Positions 12,155 through 22,799 of a DNA stretch of 64,000 nt are shown piece after piece. Position 1 is the first letter of the stretch. Each line of letters begins with the position of its first letter. Both the position numbers and the translations under genes were made by a program. The stretch is from NCBI RefSeq assembly GCF_008728515.1, contig NC_044981.1, forward strand, positions 9,928,895-9,992,894. Direction: 5' to 3'. This stretch comes from Papio anubis (taxonomy: Eukaryota > Chordata > Mammalia > Primates > Cercopithecidae). A model generated the notes under the pieces. It was not told the DNA's origin, ran no database searches, and saw nothing but the letters and a program-made list of their open reading frames with translations.

Positions 12155-12517
12155 TATATTAGTCCATTTTCATATGCTATGAAACAATACCAGAGACTGA
12201 GTAATTTATAAAGAAAAAGGGGTTTAATGGACTCACAGTTCCACATGGCTGAGGAGGCCCCACAATCATGGCTGAAAGCCAAAAAGAAGCAAAGGCACGT
12301 CTTACATGGAGGCAGACAAGAGCGCATGTTCAGGGGAACTGCTCTTTATAAAACCATCAGATCTTGTGAGACTTATTCACTATCATGAGAATAGTACAAG
12401 AAAAACCCACCCCCATGATTCAATTACCTCCCACTGGGTACCTCCCACAACACGTGGAGATTATAGGAACCATAATTCAAGATGAGATTTGCATGGGAAC
12501 ACAGCCAAACCATATTG
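12155..12517 (-). mobile_element. THE1/MST-type solo LTR (ERVL-MaLR)
   Basis: Antisense MaLR LTR: it starts 'tatattagtccattttcata', contains 'gagtaatttataaagaaaaa', 'ggccccacaatcatggct' and 'tataaaaccatcagatcttg', and ends 'ccaaaccatattg'. Length 363 bp suits THE1. The 5-bp flanks 'ccaag' at 12150-12154 and 12518-12522 are identical, so the insertion boundaries look intact. No internal retroviral sequence is present. Confidence 0.95.
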
Positions 12518-12646
12518 CCAAGGTTCTCAAATATTTACAAGTTCAAAAAGATACCACATTTCTGGTCTTTAGAGGGCCACAGCTAAATCATCACAAAATG
12601 TAGACACTCATCATATTTTTCAGGCAACAGGCAATTCTGTATAAAT

Positions 12647-13206
12647 CAGGGTTCCTCAATCTTGGCACCACTGACATTTTGGCCTGTATCATTCTTTTTT
12701 TTTTTTTTTTTCTCTCTCTTTTTGAGATGGAGTCTCGCTCTGTTGCCCAGGCTGGAGTGCAGTGGTGCAATCTCGGCTCACTGCAAGCTCCGCCTCCCAG
12801 GGTCACCCCATTCTCCTGCCTCAGTAGGAGAATGTAGCTGAGACTACAGGCACGTGCCACCATGCCTGGCTAATTTTTTGTATTTTTAGTAGAGATAGGG
12901 TTTCACCATGTTAGCCAGGATGGTCTCGATCTGCTGACCTCGTGATCTGCCCACCTCGGCCCTCCAAAGTGCTGGAATTACAGGCATGAGCCACCGCGCC
13001 CGGCCTGGATCATTCTTTACAATGGGAGCTGAATCATTCTTTACTATGGGAGCTGCCCTCTGCATTGCAGGATGTAGGATGCTTAGCAGCATCCTTGGCC
13101 TCTAGATGATTGTAGCACCCCTCTTCCCCAATTGTGATATCCAAACATAGTCTTGACATCACCCAATGTCTCCTAGGGAGCAAAAGAGCCCCAGTTGAGA
13201 ATCACT
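12647..13206 (-). mobile_element. MER20 (hAT MITE) split by an Alu
   Basis: Left part 12647-12697 ('cagggttcctcaatcttggc', 'ccactgacattttggcctg'); right part 13007-13206 ('gcttagcagcatccttggcc' to 'gttgagaatcactg'). The 8-bp flanks 'gtataaat' (12639-12646) and 'gtataaac' (13207-13214) are the hAT target duplication with one change. A 24-bp tandem duplication (13009-13056) lies just after the Alu. Confidence 0.93.
12693..13006 (-). mobile_element. Alu (AluY-like), full length
   Basis: T-tract at 12695-12710 and a complete antisense Alu ending 'ccaccgcgcccggcc'. 'atcattcttt' flanks it (12688-12697 and 13009-13018). It is inserted within MER20. Confidence 0.96.
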
Positions 13207-13334
13207 GGTATAAACTCACCAAATAGGTGGTCAAATCCCTGCATGCATTTGAAAAGTCACCATAGGAAAACTGGGCAATGACCATTTCTATGTCTATAGC
13301 GAGCATCCACCTACTTTTTTAGGATTTTGTTTCC

Positions 13335-13640
13335 CAAAACACTAGCCCTGAGCCACACGTGGCTATTGAACTCCCGACATGTGGCTAGTCTGAAATGAGA
13401 TATGTCGGGAGTATAAAACAAACACCAATTTCAAAGACTTTGTATTTTAAAAAGTTGAAAGATTTTATAGATTTTATATTGATTACATGTTAAAATAAAA
13501 TATTTTGGATATACTAGCTTAAATAAAATATATTATTAAAATTAATTATATTTGCTTCTTTCTACTGTTTGAATGTGACTACTAGAGAATTTGAAATTAC
13601 ATAAGTGATTTGCATTATACTTATATTAGATGGTTCTGTT
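13335..13640 (+). mobile_element. hAT-Charlie non-autonomous element
   Basis: 'gagccacacgtggctattga', then 'atattgattacatgttaaaa', 'taaataaaatatattattaa' and 'gaaattacataagtgatttg' match the terminal region of a Charlie-type element. The same family occurs in reverse at 44345-46850. Confidence 0.85.
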
Positions 13641-16600
13641 CCAGGAAGCCAAAGCTCTTTGCATGTGAAGTAATTTTGTTCCTCATTAAGCCCACAGTAT
13701 TTAAAGAATGTCCAGTATGTGTGCACCTAGGAATATAGTGGTTGCTTTTGACCCCACCTATATGAGATAAATTTATTTATGCCAAGTGTTGTCATTTTAT
13801 TTTGCAGATATCAAAGTTGAAACTCAAAAGATAAATCCCTAGAGCCATTCTCCCAATTGCAATGCCAAGACTAATTAAATACGACCTATTGCTCCTCATC
13901 ACAAGTAGTTTTCAGCCACCAGACATATATGTCCCTGGAATCATAGCATGTTCCTTGTACTATAATTATTATAGAGAAAAAAATCAAATTCCCAATAAAC
14001 AAATTTCAGACACCTTAGAACAATAAAGCCAGCGTTTGTTAAGGGAAAACAAAAGTATTTTTATTTGTTGGGACACTCAGACAGCATTATTATGTATAAT
14101 AATTTCTCACATATTGAAAAAAAGAAAAGCATTTTTCTTCTCATTTCCCATCACTTTTAGATTCCTTTTGTGAAGATTTGTGCAATTCATTGTGGTTGAA
14201 GCAGGCCCCTGACTTTTTATGTATACCTAAGTTGCATAATGTGCTAGGAGTGCCTCATGGGATAGTAAACTTAAGATCAACTGAGTTAATTTGCTTTCTT
14301 AACTCAGGTTTGAGTGGGCACTAAATTTAAAATCAACTGAGTTAATTTGCTACCTTAAGTCAGAGAATTAGAATCAAGACCGCCCGAATTTTTTCCAAGT
14401 ATCATTGTAATCATGGTCATTTGACTAAGTAGAGCTCCAAAATTTGTGTCTACTCTTTCTGTTAGAAGCAGAACCAAAAACATAGTAAGGGAAAGATTCC
14501 AAATCTTTTTTTTTCACTTGTGAACAAGAGTGAAAGGTAGCAACTATAGCTGAAATTATTAAGTTATGTTAGAGTAGTTCATGATGCAACACTTTCCTAG
14601 CAAACGTAGTATAATCTTCTAAAAGACCCATTACTCGTCTAGAGGAAGGCACCATTATATCCCTTCAGATATACCCCAGGATATCTGAGAAATGCTGCAT
14701 GCCTCTAGACAGTTGAAGAAGACACCAAGAGAAGAGACACCTGCAACTGAGCCCAGCTGACAGCAACCCTGCATGGAAAGGCTCATGTCAGAGGCAGGAA
14801 GGAGTTGGGAGAAACCTCCTAGTGCACCTGAGTGCCATGTACCTGAGAGCAGCATTGTATTTATCCCCCAGAGCATGCGATTTAAGTCAGGAACAAGATT
14901 ACTGGCATGGGTATGTATTTACTTACTCATACTCACTTATCTGTCTTTTGTTCTCTCATTTTTCAAAAATTATGTGCCAGGCACTATGCTAAATGTCCTG
15001 TGTTTCCTGGTGAAAGAAAGTGACAAGTAGGCAGCAATAGGCAATAATCAACACTAGACAATTACTAATACTATACTAAAAACTGATTCTCAACCTAAAT
15101 TTGAATACCCACAAATGGGAACACTGAGCTATCAAGGTTTTCCAGAGAGTTTCTTCATGCTAGGAGTATTCTGTCCAGCTCTTTGTGCTGCAAGTGTCCA
15201 TGGCCTAGATCTTTCACCATTCAACCATCACATTCAATAGTTATTTAATTCAATTTATTTTCCTAAAGTTAGTTAAATTGGTCAATGTGTTTTCCTCTTT
15301 GGAATTAATACACAATTCACTTGTATGAGGATATCTGTAGTAACTAATAAAAACTGTTTCTTGTTTTTATTATATCAATTGGAGGTATTCTATTAATTCA
15401 TAAATTTAATATTTTTAATATCATACATTTATGGAAACAAATGGAAACTTGATGAATTGCACACAATTGAAATTGAATGAGTTACATCAATCCATAAATT
15501 TGGTTGTTTCTCATATCATCTATTCATGGGAATGTGTGAGAACTTTACAACCTGTTCCCAGTTGTAATTTGTAAGTGGTAGATTAGCTTGTATTAAGTGA
15601 TTTTAGTCATGAAAGCATCTGACCAAAACATGCCGGAGAGTCTATTCCTAATCATCAGATAGCTCAGCTGTGCAAAGCCTAACAAGAGATTTCCTTCCAC
15701 ATTTCCTTACAATTCTGACTTCTCCTTTCTAATATCCACCAAATCATTTTAAATTCCATAAATGTTCAAAGAAGCATGTACCCCAAATTAGAAACACTAT
15801 TCCAGTTTCATTTCTCTGGCAGGCATTTATGGAGGCCAAATTTTACTGTTGTGGGGCTTGGAATTGAGAGTTAGTAATAAGCAATGAAACAACACCAAGC
15901 TCAAGTAAGTCCAAGGTAAGATTTGATCTGCAGGCGTGGTGCTTCTCAGAAGTGGGTTCTAGTGAGAAATGTAACTCATGCCAATAAAATTAACTCCAGA
16001 ATTCAGTGCTCAAGGCTCTGCTACGCAAAAATTCCATTTATTGCAAATTGTGCTATTTCCAATTTCTTTTAGTAATAAAATGCATGAATAGCCCAAAAAG
16101 GCTATAAATAGTCAACAATGCCAAGAGGTTTTTATCAGAAGCTCTGGTAGAGCGAAGGGACCAGAGCTCTCTGATCTCTTTCTCTCTTCCCTAGGGCAAT
16201 GCTCCACAATAACTCACTAATCATTAATAATTCTTTTGCCCATTTAGTTTCAATGAATACATAAATCAACTATTTACTCTAGGACGAGACATGGGAAATT
16301 GTTTGAAGCCAAAATTCTTTTGGGTATCAACAGTATGTAAATTATATCCCCTTCTGTTTGAACTCTGAATAAGTAAAAGAAAGGAGGGAGAAAAAGAAAA
16401 TAAGATTCAATGCTAGGTAATTTTTTCTGTGCCTGTGTTTATCCTATGTCACACTTTCTTAGGTTGGTTCAATAGTATATTGGTGAAACAAAAGAACATG
16501 ATACCTACTGGCTTTTGATGAAGATGAATGATATGGCGTGCTATCAGGGTGAGCAGTTTTTTTGTTTCCATTTCATCGTTTCATTTTATCCTTTACTTAA

Positions 16601-17519
16601 GCTCCTCAGTAGTTCAAACATAAATTATTTAGTTTAGGTAGACAAAGATAGTAGATGCTATTGTTTTATTTACTGTCCTCAATACTATATTAAACCAACT
16701 TAAAAGTATGACATTAAATAAAGGAATAGAAGAGATTACTTAAGGTTCAGAATCTTATTATCAGCATCGCTTTATTAAAAAAATTAGAAAGAAGATAAAA
16801 TGCAACTAAAATACTAAAACAAACAGACATAATACTATCTAATATAAAATGTTTAAAGGGTAAAACCATTTGCCCCTTCAAAGCAAACAAATCCAATGAT
16901 TAAATGACTGATATGAATGATTTTTTTTCTATACAAAATGCAAAAATGATATCTTTCAATGCTATATGAGTGTTACAATCTAATTTAGGTAGCTTGTAAA
17001 ATGCCATCTTCAACAGTTCTAACATAGTATAAACCCTTCTGAAAACCCTAAGGCAGTTATGTAATATAAACAACTCAGAAAAGTGTCAAAGTTTTATTTC
17101 TTCTATCCCTAGGCATGTTCAGAACTTAATTTTCTTAAAAATTCCTATCACCAAAATTTAATGTACGAGTAAAGAGTTTTAGAAAACCCTACCTGTCTCT
17201 CTGTTCCAGGCAACACTTTCCTTTTGAAACTGTATCTCTATGTCTACTGTGGTTTCTATAGTGACAATTTTGTGTTGGTTTCATTGTTGAGAAGATCTTG
17301 GGTAAACTCAATAGGAGTGGAAATTGTTTCACCTTGCCAGTTGGCTTTGAATTAAGAGTCGTGTGGCAGTTAAAAAATGGATTTCCTCTGAAAATAAGAT
17401 TCCCAATTATGGCTTCCTAGAAATGAAGATAGTTATGCTACAGAAGAAAATATGTTTAGAATACATTTGCTGAGTAAACGTTTATATGTCTGTCTTAGAG
17501 GAATAATCTCCCCCAAAAA
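13641..17519. other. long unassigned stretch (3.9 kb)
   Basis: No clear repeat or gene. A possible weak MIR/L2-type relic ('tgtgccaggcactatgct') lies near 14971. A 35-bp motif occurs twice (14274-14308, 14330-14364). The open frames at 14655-14876 and 14773-15030 overlap on opposite strands and have no recognisable domains. Confidence 0.5.
14274..14364 (+). repeat. imperfect ~56-bp-period duplication
   Basis: 'atcaactgagttaatttgct' occurs at 14276 and 14332 and is followed both times by similar sequence ('ttcttaactcag' / 'accttaagtcag'). Confidence 0.85.
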
Positions 17520-17670
17520 AGAAAAATATATATATTAAAAATATATATACTTATAATATATATTATATATAAATATATATATTAAATATATAATATAAAT
17601 ATATATCATATATAAAAACATATCTCATATATAATATATATCTCATAATCTCATAATATAATCTATAATA
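17520..17670. repeat. AT-rich (TATA)n tract
   Basis: About 150 bp of degenerate TATAT/ATATAA repeats with 'tctcata' interruptions towards the right end. Confidence 0.92.
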
Positions 17671-17699
17671 AGGATATAAGTACACACATAAATGTATGC

Positions 17700-18423
17700 A
17701 GTAGAACTTTAGAATCACAACCTAGAAGACATCAAGATTATATAATCTACTCTTGATAAATATACAGTTATACAAAAAGAATATTTAAGGAAACAGAAAA
17801 TTGCTTGCTTTTTGGTGATATGCTTCATAGAAGCATCAATGATACCTACACGAGAAATAAGCAGAGACAGGCATCAAGGAGGAGAATTTTTTTCTCAGTT
17901 CCAACATATTGGAGATAAAAATTAATAGGCAAAGTGTATCAAAAAAAAAAACCAGATGCTCTGCTGAAAAGGCCTTCGGGCTGAATTGCATCAGCAGGCT
18001 TTCTCTGGTGAGGCAAGACTTCAGCGACTCAGAGAATAATTGCTACATACCCCAGTCGTAGCATTTTACTGTACCTGGCTCTATGCTCAAGCAACCATCC
18101 ATTGACGGGAAGGGGGTTATGTGGGGGCTGGATGACAGACAGAGGGTGCATGCCATTTTAGATTATGTCCTTTATAATTCGTGGAGTGCTGTATGTCTAC
18201 TTCCTAATGATCAGAAGCCTCAGCAATTCCTTGCTTTGCTTTTTAACCGAGCAACGCAGTAACCAATGTTCATTGTCGCATCTTAGGACTACAGGAAAGA
18301 GTGTGATGCAGCTCTTAAATGCATAATAGGTGTATATGTCAGTAAAAAAAAAGCAGAGCAATCAGAACACTGCAGCTGAAAAGAAAATAGAAATTATTAA
18401 AACAATGTCTACATACACACAAT
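17700..18423. other. unassigned, repeat-free
   Basis: No interspersed repeat is seen. The block 17950-18320 keeps several CpGs and looks unique. Confidence 0.5.
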
Positions 18424-18722
18424 TTTTCTTTTTTCTTTTTGAGACGGAGTCTCTCTCTGGTCACCCAGGCTGGAGTGCAGTGGCGCGATCTCTGCTCACT
18501 GCAAGCTCCACCTCCCAGGTTCACGCCATTCTCCTGCCTCAGCCTCCCGAGTAGCTGGGACTACAGGCACCCGCCACCACGCCCGGCTAATGTTTTGTAT
18601 TTTTAGTAGAGACTAGGTTTCACCGTGTTAGCCAGGATGGTCTAGATCTCCTGACCCTGTGATCCGCCAGCCTCGGCCTCCCAAAGTGCTGGGATTACAG
18701 GTGTGAGCCACCACGCCCGGCC
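18424..18722 (-). mobile_element. AluY-like, full length
   Basis: Antisense Alu from the T-tract to 'ccaccacgcccggcc'. It has Y-type 'tggtctagatctcctgaccc' and 'gttcacgccattctcctgcc'. The flanks 'acatacacacaattt' and 'acataaacgcaattt' are a slightly decayed target duplication. Confidence 0.96.
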
Positions 18723-18839
18723 CACATAAACGCAATTTATTATGACATTAACAAGTCAGAAGAATGCAAGGATTTTATGAAAAGTGTTTTACCCTAAGCA
18801 ATGATATCTTCTGTGTGTCTACCACAGTATTGCCTAGTA

Positions 18840-19021
18840 CAGTGGTTCTCAAAGTATGGTCCCTGGGCCAGCAATATCAGCATCACCTAGGACCTTGTTT
18901 GACGTGGGAATCCTCAGACCCTACCATGGACACACTGCATTAGAAACCCCTAAGCCTGTGATCTGTGTTGTAACAAGCCCTGTAGGCGATCCTCTTGCCT
19001 GCTGAAGTTTGAGAAGCTCTG
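18840..19021 (-). mobile_element. MER5A (hAT MITE)
   Basis: Starts 'cagtggttctcaaagtatgg' and contains 'agcatcacctaggaccttg' and 'ctgaagtttgagaagctctg'. A perfect 8-bp target duplication 'gcctagta' is at 18832-18839 and 19022-19029. Confidence 0.95.
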
Positions 19022-19029
19022 GCCTAGTA

Positions 19030-19190
19030 CAGTTCTTGAATTTGAGTGTGTCATAAACACTGGATGCACATTAATAGTTCTGATTCACAAGGACTTGCTC
19101 CCCAGAAAATTTGATTCAATAGACATTTTTAATCACACCCCTCGTCATTTCAATCCAGCTAAACAACTGCCCACAATTGGCAAACACTGG
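19030..19190 (+). mobile_element. second MER5-like element, opposite orientation
   Basis: 'cagttcttgaatttgagtgt' directly after the MER5A target duplication reads as a diverged MER5 5' end; 'ccccagaaaatttgattcaa' fits the middle and 'ggcaaacactg' the end. The right flank 'gcttaatg' is a weak match to 'gcctagta'. Confidence 0.5.
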
Positions 19191-19218
19191 CTTAATGTTT
19201 AAGAATGTGCTGCTGTTT

Positions 19219-19385
19219 GGCGGGGTGTGGTGGCTCACGCCTGTAATCCCAGCACTTTGTGAAGCTGAGGTGGGCAGATTGCTTCAGCCCAGGGGTTCAA
19301 GAACAGCCTGGGCAATATGGCGAAACCCCATCTCTATAAAAGAAAAAAAAATTTCTAATTTTAAATTTTTAAAAGTTTTTAAATA
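19219..19385 (+). mobile_element. Alu left monomer only (FLAM-like or truncated)
   Basis: Left-monomer sequence from 'ggcggggtgtggtggctcac' to 'aaaccccatctctataaaag', then an A/T-rich tail. No right monomer follows. 'tgtttaagaatgtgct' (19196) and 'tgtttaaagaatgtgct' (19386) look like its target duplication. Confidence 0.9.
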
Positions 19386-19449
19386 TGTTTAAAGAATGTG
19401 CTCCTTGGAGTGTGCTGGTGTGGCAAACCATGATTAAAAGCCCAGGATG

Positions 19450-19571
19450 CGGGAGGCTGAGGCAGGAGAATGGCGTGAACCCAGGAGGTGGAGCTTGCAG
19501 TGAGCCGAGATTGCACCACTGCACTCCAGCCTGGGTGACAGAGCGAGACTCTGTCTCCCAAAAAAAAAAAA
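19450..19571 (+). mobile_element. AluY-like, 5'-truncated right half
   Basis: Starts mid-right-monomer at 'cgggaggctgaggcaggaga' and ends in A16. The target duplication is 'aaaagcccaggatg' (19436-19449) and 'aaaagcacaggatg' (19572-19585). Confidence 0.95.
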
Positions 19572-19589
19572 AAAAGCACAGGATGGCCA

Positions 19590-19686
19590 TTCCTTATTGG
19601 CTAGTCAGCTTCTCCAAGCCTGTTTATCTGTAAATAATTATAATGCCTATCTCGAAGGCCCGTAGTGAGGATCAGGTGCCTGGCAC
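19590..19686 (+). mobile_element. MIR fragment
   Basis: 'cttctccaagcctgtttatctg', 'aataattataatgcctatct' and 'gtgcctggcac' follow the order of the MIR 3' half with a deletion. It is cut off by L1 sequence at about 19687. Confidence 0.6.
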
Positions 19687-19976
19687 CTGATTTAGGTTGA
19701 TTCTATGTCTTTGCTGTTGTGAATAGTGCTGCAATGAACACTGATATGCATGAGTCTTTATGGTAGAATGATTTATATTCTTCTGGGTATATACCCAGTA
19801 ACGGGATTGCTGGGTCAAATGGTAGTTCTGCTTTTAGCTCTTTGAGGAATTGCCATGCTGCTTTCCACAGCAGCTGAACTAATTCACACTCCCACCAACA
19901 GTATTTAAGTGTTCTGTTTTCTCTGCAACCTCACCAGCATCTGTTATTTTTTGACTTTTTAATAATAGCCATTCTG

Positions 19977-20619
19977 GGAATACTATGCAGCCATAAAAAA
20001 GGATGAGTTTGTGTCCTTTGTAGGGACATGGATGCAGCTGGAAACCATCATTCTTAGCAAACTATCACAAGAACAGAAAACCAAACACTGCATGTTCTCA
20101 CTCATAGGTGGGAACTGAACAATGAGATCACTTGGACTCGGGAAGGGGGACATCACACACTGGGGCCTATCATGGGGAGGGGGGAGGGGGGAGGGATGGC
20201 ATTGGGAGTTATACCTGATGTAAGTGACAAGTTGATGGGTGCCGACGAGTTGATGGGTGCAGCACACCAACATGGCACAAGTATACATATGTAACAAACC
20301 TGCACATTATGCACATGTACCCTAGAACTTAAAGTATAATAATAATAATAAATAAATGAAAAAGAAAGAAACTTTTACTTTAAATGCTCACTTCCTACAA
20401 CAAAGAGTTGATGTAATTTTTAACACAGTTGTAACTACAGAAAATAAAATTATTTTACGTTGAAAATAAATAAATAAATAAATAAATCCCATGTCATCCC
20501 CTTATTAGCTGTGTGTCCTTAGACAAATTACTTAACCTCTCCATGTCTCAGTTTCTTTCACAAATTATTCAATAAAGTCATTCAATGAGTAAAAAAAAAT
20601 AAATACAAAATTAAAAAAA
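19977..20619 (+). mobile_element. L1PA 3' end with 3' transduction
   Basis: Sense L1 from 'ggaatactatgcagccataa' through the 3' UTR ('gggtgcagcacaccaacatg', 'cacatgtaccctagaactta') to its AATAATAATAAATAAATG end near 20357. About 225 bp of non-L1 sequence follows (20367-20590), including (AAAT)n and a MIR fragment. An AATAAA at 20571-20576 is followed 15 nt later by an A-rich tail. Target duplication 'aatagccattctg' at 19964-19976 and 20620-20632 encloses L1, transduced DNA and second tail. A short duplication ('gttgatgggtgc' twice near 20231-20260) is inside the 3' UTR. Confidence 0.93.
20367..20590 (+). other. transduced 3' flank (contains MIR and AAAT repeat)
   Basis: Non-L1 sequence between two A-tracts inside one L1 target duplication. 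It contains an (AAAT)n run at 20463-20487 and MIR core 'agctgtgtgtccttagacaa' at 20508. It ends 15 nt after AATAAA. It presumably derives from the flank of the source L1 elsewhere in the genome. Confidence 0.85.
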
Positions 20620-21430
20620 AATAGCCATTCTGACTGGTGTGAGATGGTATTTCACTGTGGGTTTGATTTGCATTTCTCTAATGATCAGTGATATGGAGCT
20701 TTTCTTCATATGCTTCTTGGCCACATGTATGTCTTCTTTTGAAAAGTGTCTGTTCATGTCCTTTGCCCATTTTTTGGCGGGGTTGTTTTTCCTTAGTAAA
20801 TTTGTTTTAAGTTCCTTATAGATGTTGAATATTTGACCTTTGTCAAATGCATAATTTGCAAATATTTTCTCTCATTCTGTGGGTTGTCTGTATACTCGGT
20901 TGATAGTTTCTTTTGTTGTGCAGAAGCTCTTAAGTTTAATTGGATCCTATTTCTCAGTTTTTGCTTTTGTTGCAGCTGCTTTTGGTGTCTTTGTCACGAA
21001 ATCTTTGCCTATTCCTATGTCCAGGGTGGTATTGCCTAGGTTGTCTTCCAGGGTTTTTATTATTTTGGGTTTTACATTTAAGCCTTTAATCCATCTTGAG
21101 TTGATTTTTGTGTATGGTGCAAGGAAGGGGTCGAGTTTCAATCTTCTGCATATGGCTAGATGGTTATCCCAGGACTATTTATTGAATAGGGAGTCTTTTC
21201 CCCATTGCTTGTTTTTATCAGCTCTGTTGAAGATCAGATGGTCGTAGTTGTGTGGTCTTATTTCTGGGTTCTCCATTCTGTTCCATTGGTCTATTTTAAA
21301 ATTCATATGGAACCAAAAAACAGCCCAAATAGTCAAGACAATTCTAAGCGAAAAGAACAAAGCTGGACATCATGTTACCGAACTTCAAAACTATACTACA
21401 GGGCTACAATAATCAAAACTATTATTATTT

Positions 21431-22553
21431 AGTTAAAATATAATTGATGTCAATTTTCTGTATGCTAATTATAACTTTGAAGCCAAATTTAAACTTGAAC
21501 TTTTGTTTCAGTGATTAAATACAATTGCATTTCAGTATTAAATATAAGGTTGTCAGTGTTCTAATTAGGAATAAAACTAGATTTTAAAATTTAATGTATT
21601 AATATTAGGCACAAACTTTTTTAAAAAAAGAGATCCATTTCTTGTTTGCCTTGAGAATGAAGATTTGAGTAATGCTTTAGGTCAAGGACACTATAAGTCT
21701 GTTGCATTGTCTACTTTTGAGTACTCAGGAGTAATTAGAGTCTCATTTGCAGGTCTGAATAAGGCATAAAAGAAATTTATCTCTAAATATATAAAAACCC
21801 ATTCTGATGACCCAGTTTTTACTTAAAATGTTATTTAATACACAAAGTCTGAGAGAAACAAAAGTAAAATTTCACAAATAAAATAAATCTATGTTTGAGT
21901 TCACATATCTGAAACCTGAAATACTCTAAGAGTAAGCCAACACAGTATAAAACCATTTAAAAGAAAGGTATACTTAAAAAATTGGCCACCATTATGCTTT
22001 TGCTGACAACACTGTATATAACATCAGATAACTTCAGAAAACCTAACCTTATTCTAGTTTAGAAGCCCAGAAATGTTTTAGGCCTGATTTGCCTTCAAAT
22101 ATCTCACATGACAAAATGAACATGCTTAATTCTTGAAACATTTAATCCATAAAAAATAAAATATTATTCCCAAATGTGTATCTTAAGTAAAATGTCTAAT
22201 AAACTTTAAGAAGCATAGTTCTTTGAAGTTCCTTCTAAAACCAATCAGAAATCTTACATTATATGGGTTCAGATATATTTTAAACAATACTATCACAGCA
22301 CCCATTTCCCCAAAATCTCAAAGTTGAGTCACATTCCATTTCTTTTTGCAATAGCCGTAGAAGGGTAAGATATAAACAAAACCTTTCTCTCATCTTTTCT
22401 TGGGAAAATTGCAGTCATATCATTCTTTAACATCAGTTCTCAAAATAGGTAAATTATGGCCTTTATTGCAAGAAACAGGTTGTTAAGGTGTGGCCATCAA
22501 CACTAGATAGTCCATAAGCATCCTTCCGTAAATTTAAAATGCAAGTTAAAAAA
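21431..22553. other. unassigned AT-rich sequence
   Basis: No repeat family recognised and no significant open frame. Confidence 0.5.
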
Positions 22554-22565
22554 CAGTTTTTACAT

Positions 22566-22784
22566 TGAGTACCATGAACACAAAGAAGGGAACAACAGAC
22601 ACTGGGGCCAACTTGAAGGTGGAGGATGGGAGGAGGAGGAGGATGGAAAAACTACCTATCAGGTACTATGCTTTTCCCCTGGGAAACTCAATAATCTGTA
22701 CATCAAACCCCTGTGACATGCAATATACCTACATAACAAACTTGGACATGTATCCCCAAACCTAAAATAAAAGTTTAAAAAGCA
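22566..22784 (+). mobile_element. L1PB/L1MA-type 3' end, 5'-truncated
   Basis: 'acagacactggggccaactt', 'aaaaactacctatcaggtac', 'caatatacctacataacaaa' and a terminal 'cctaaaataaaagttt' match the L1PB/L1MA 3' UTR. A perfect 12-bp target duplication 'cagtttttacat' is at 22554-22565 and 22785-22796. Confidence 0.95.
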
Positions 22785-22799
22785 CAGTTTTTACATATT

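Larger units (their letters stand above)
19687..21430 (-). mobile_element. L1PA/PB, minus strand, 5'-inverted and 3'-truncated; host of a second L1
   Basis: Antisense ORF2/3' L1 sequence at 19687-19976 and again at 20620-21292 (to 'ccattctgttccattggtct') is one element split by the L1 at 19977-20619. From about 21293 the orientation flips. 'aaaattcatatggaaccaaa' to 'ctacaataatcaaaactatt' is sense ORF2 from just upstream of the point where the antisense part stops. This is the classic 5'-inversion of twin priming. The 3' end is absent: the left edge begins in 'tttaggttgattctatgtct' with no poly-T. Frames at 20639-20821, 20833-21039 and 20879-21247 are antisense L1. Confidence 0.93.

Noticed and set aside
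17520..17670. replication origin or matrix-attachment site in the TATA tract
   Set aside because: AT-richness alone is not evidence; it is a degenerate simple repeat.
20879..21247. 122-residue + frame
   Set aside because: Antisense of L1 ORF2, not a gene.
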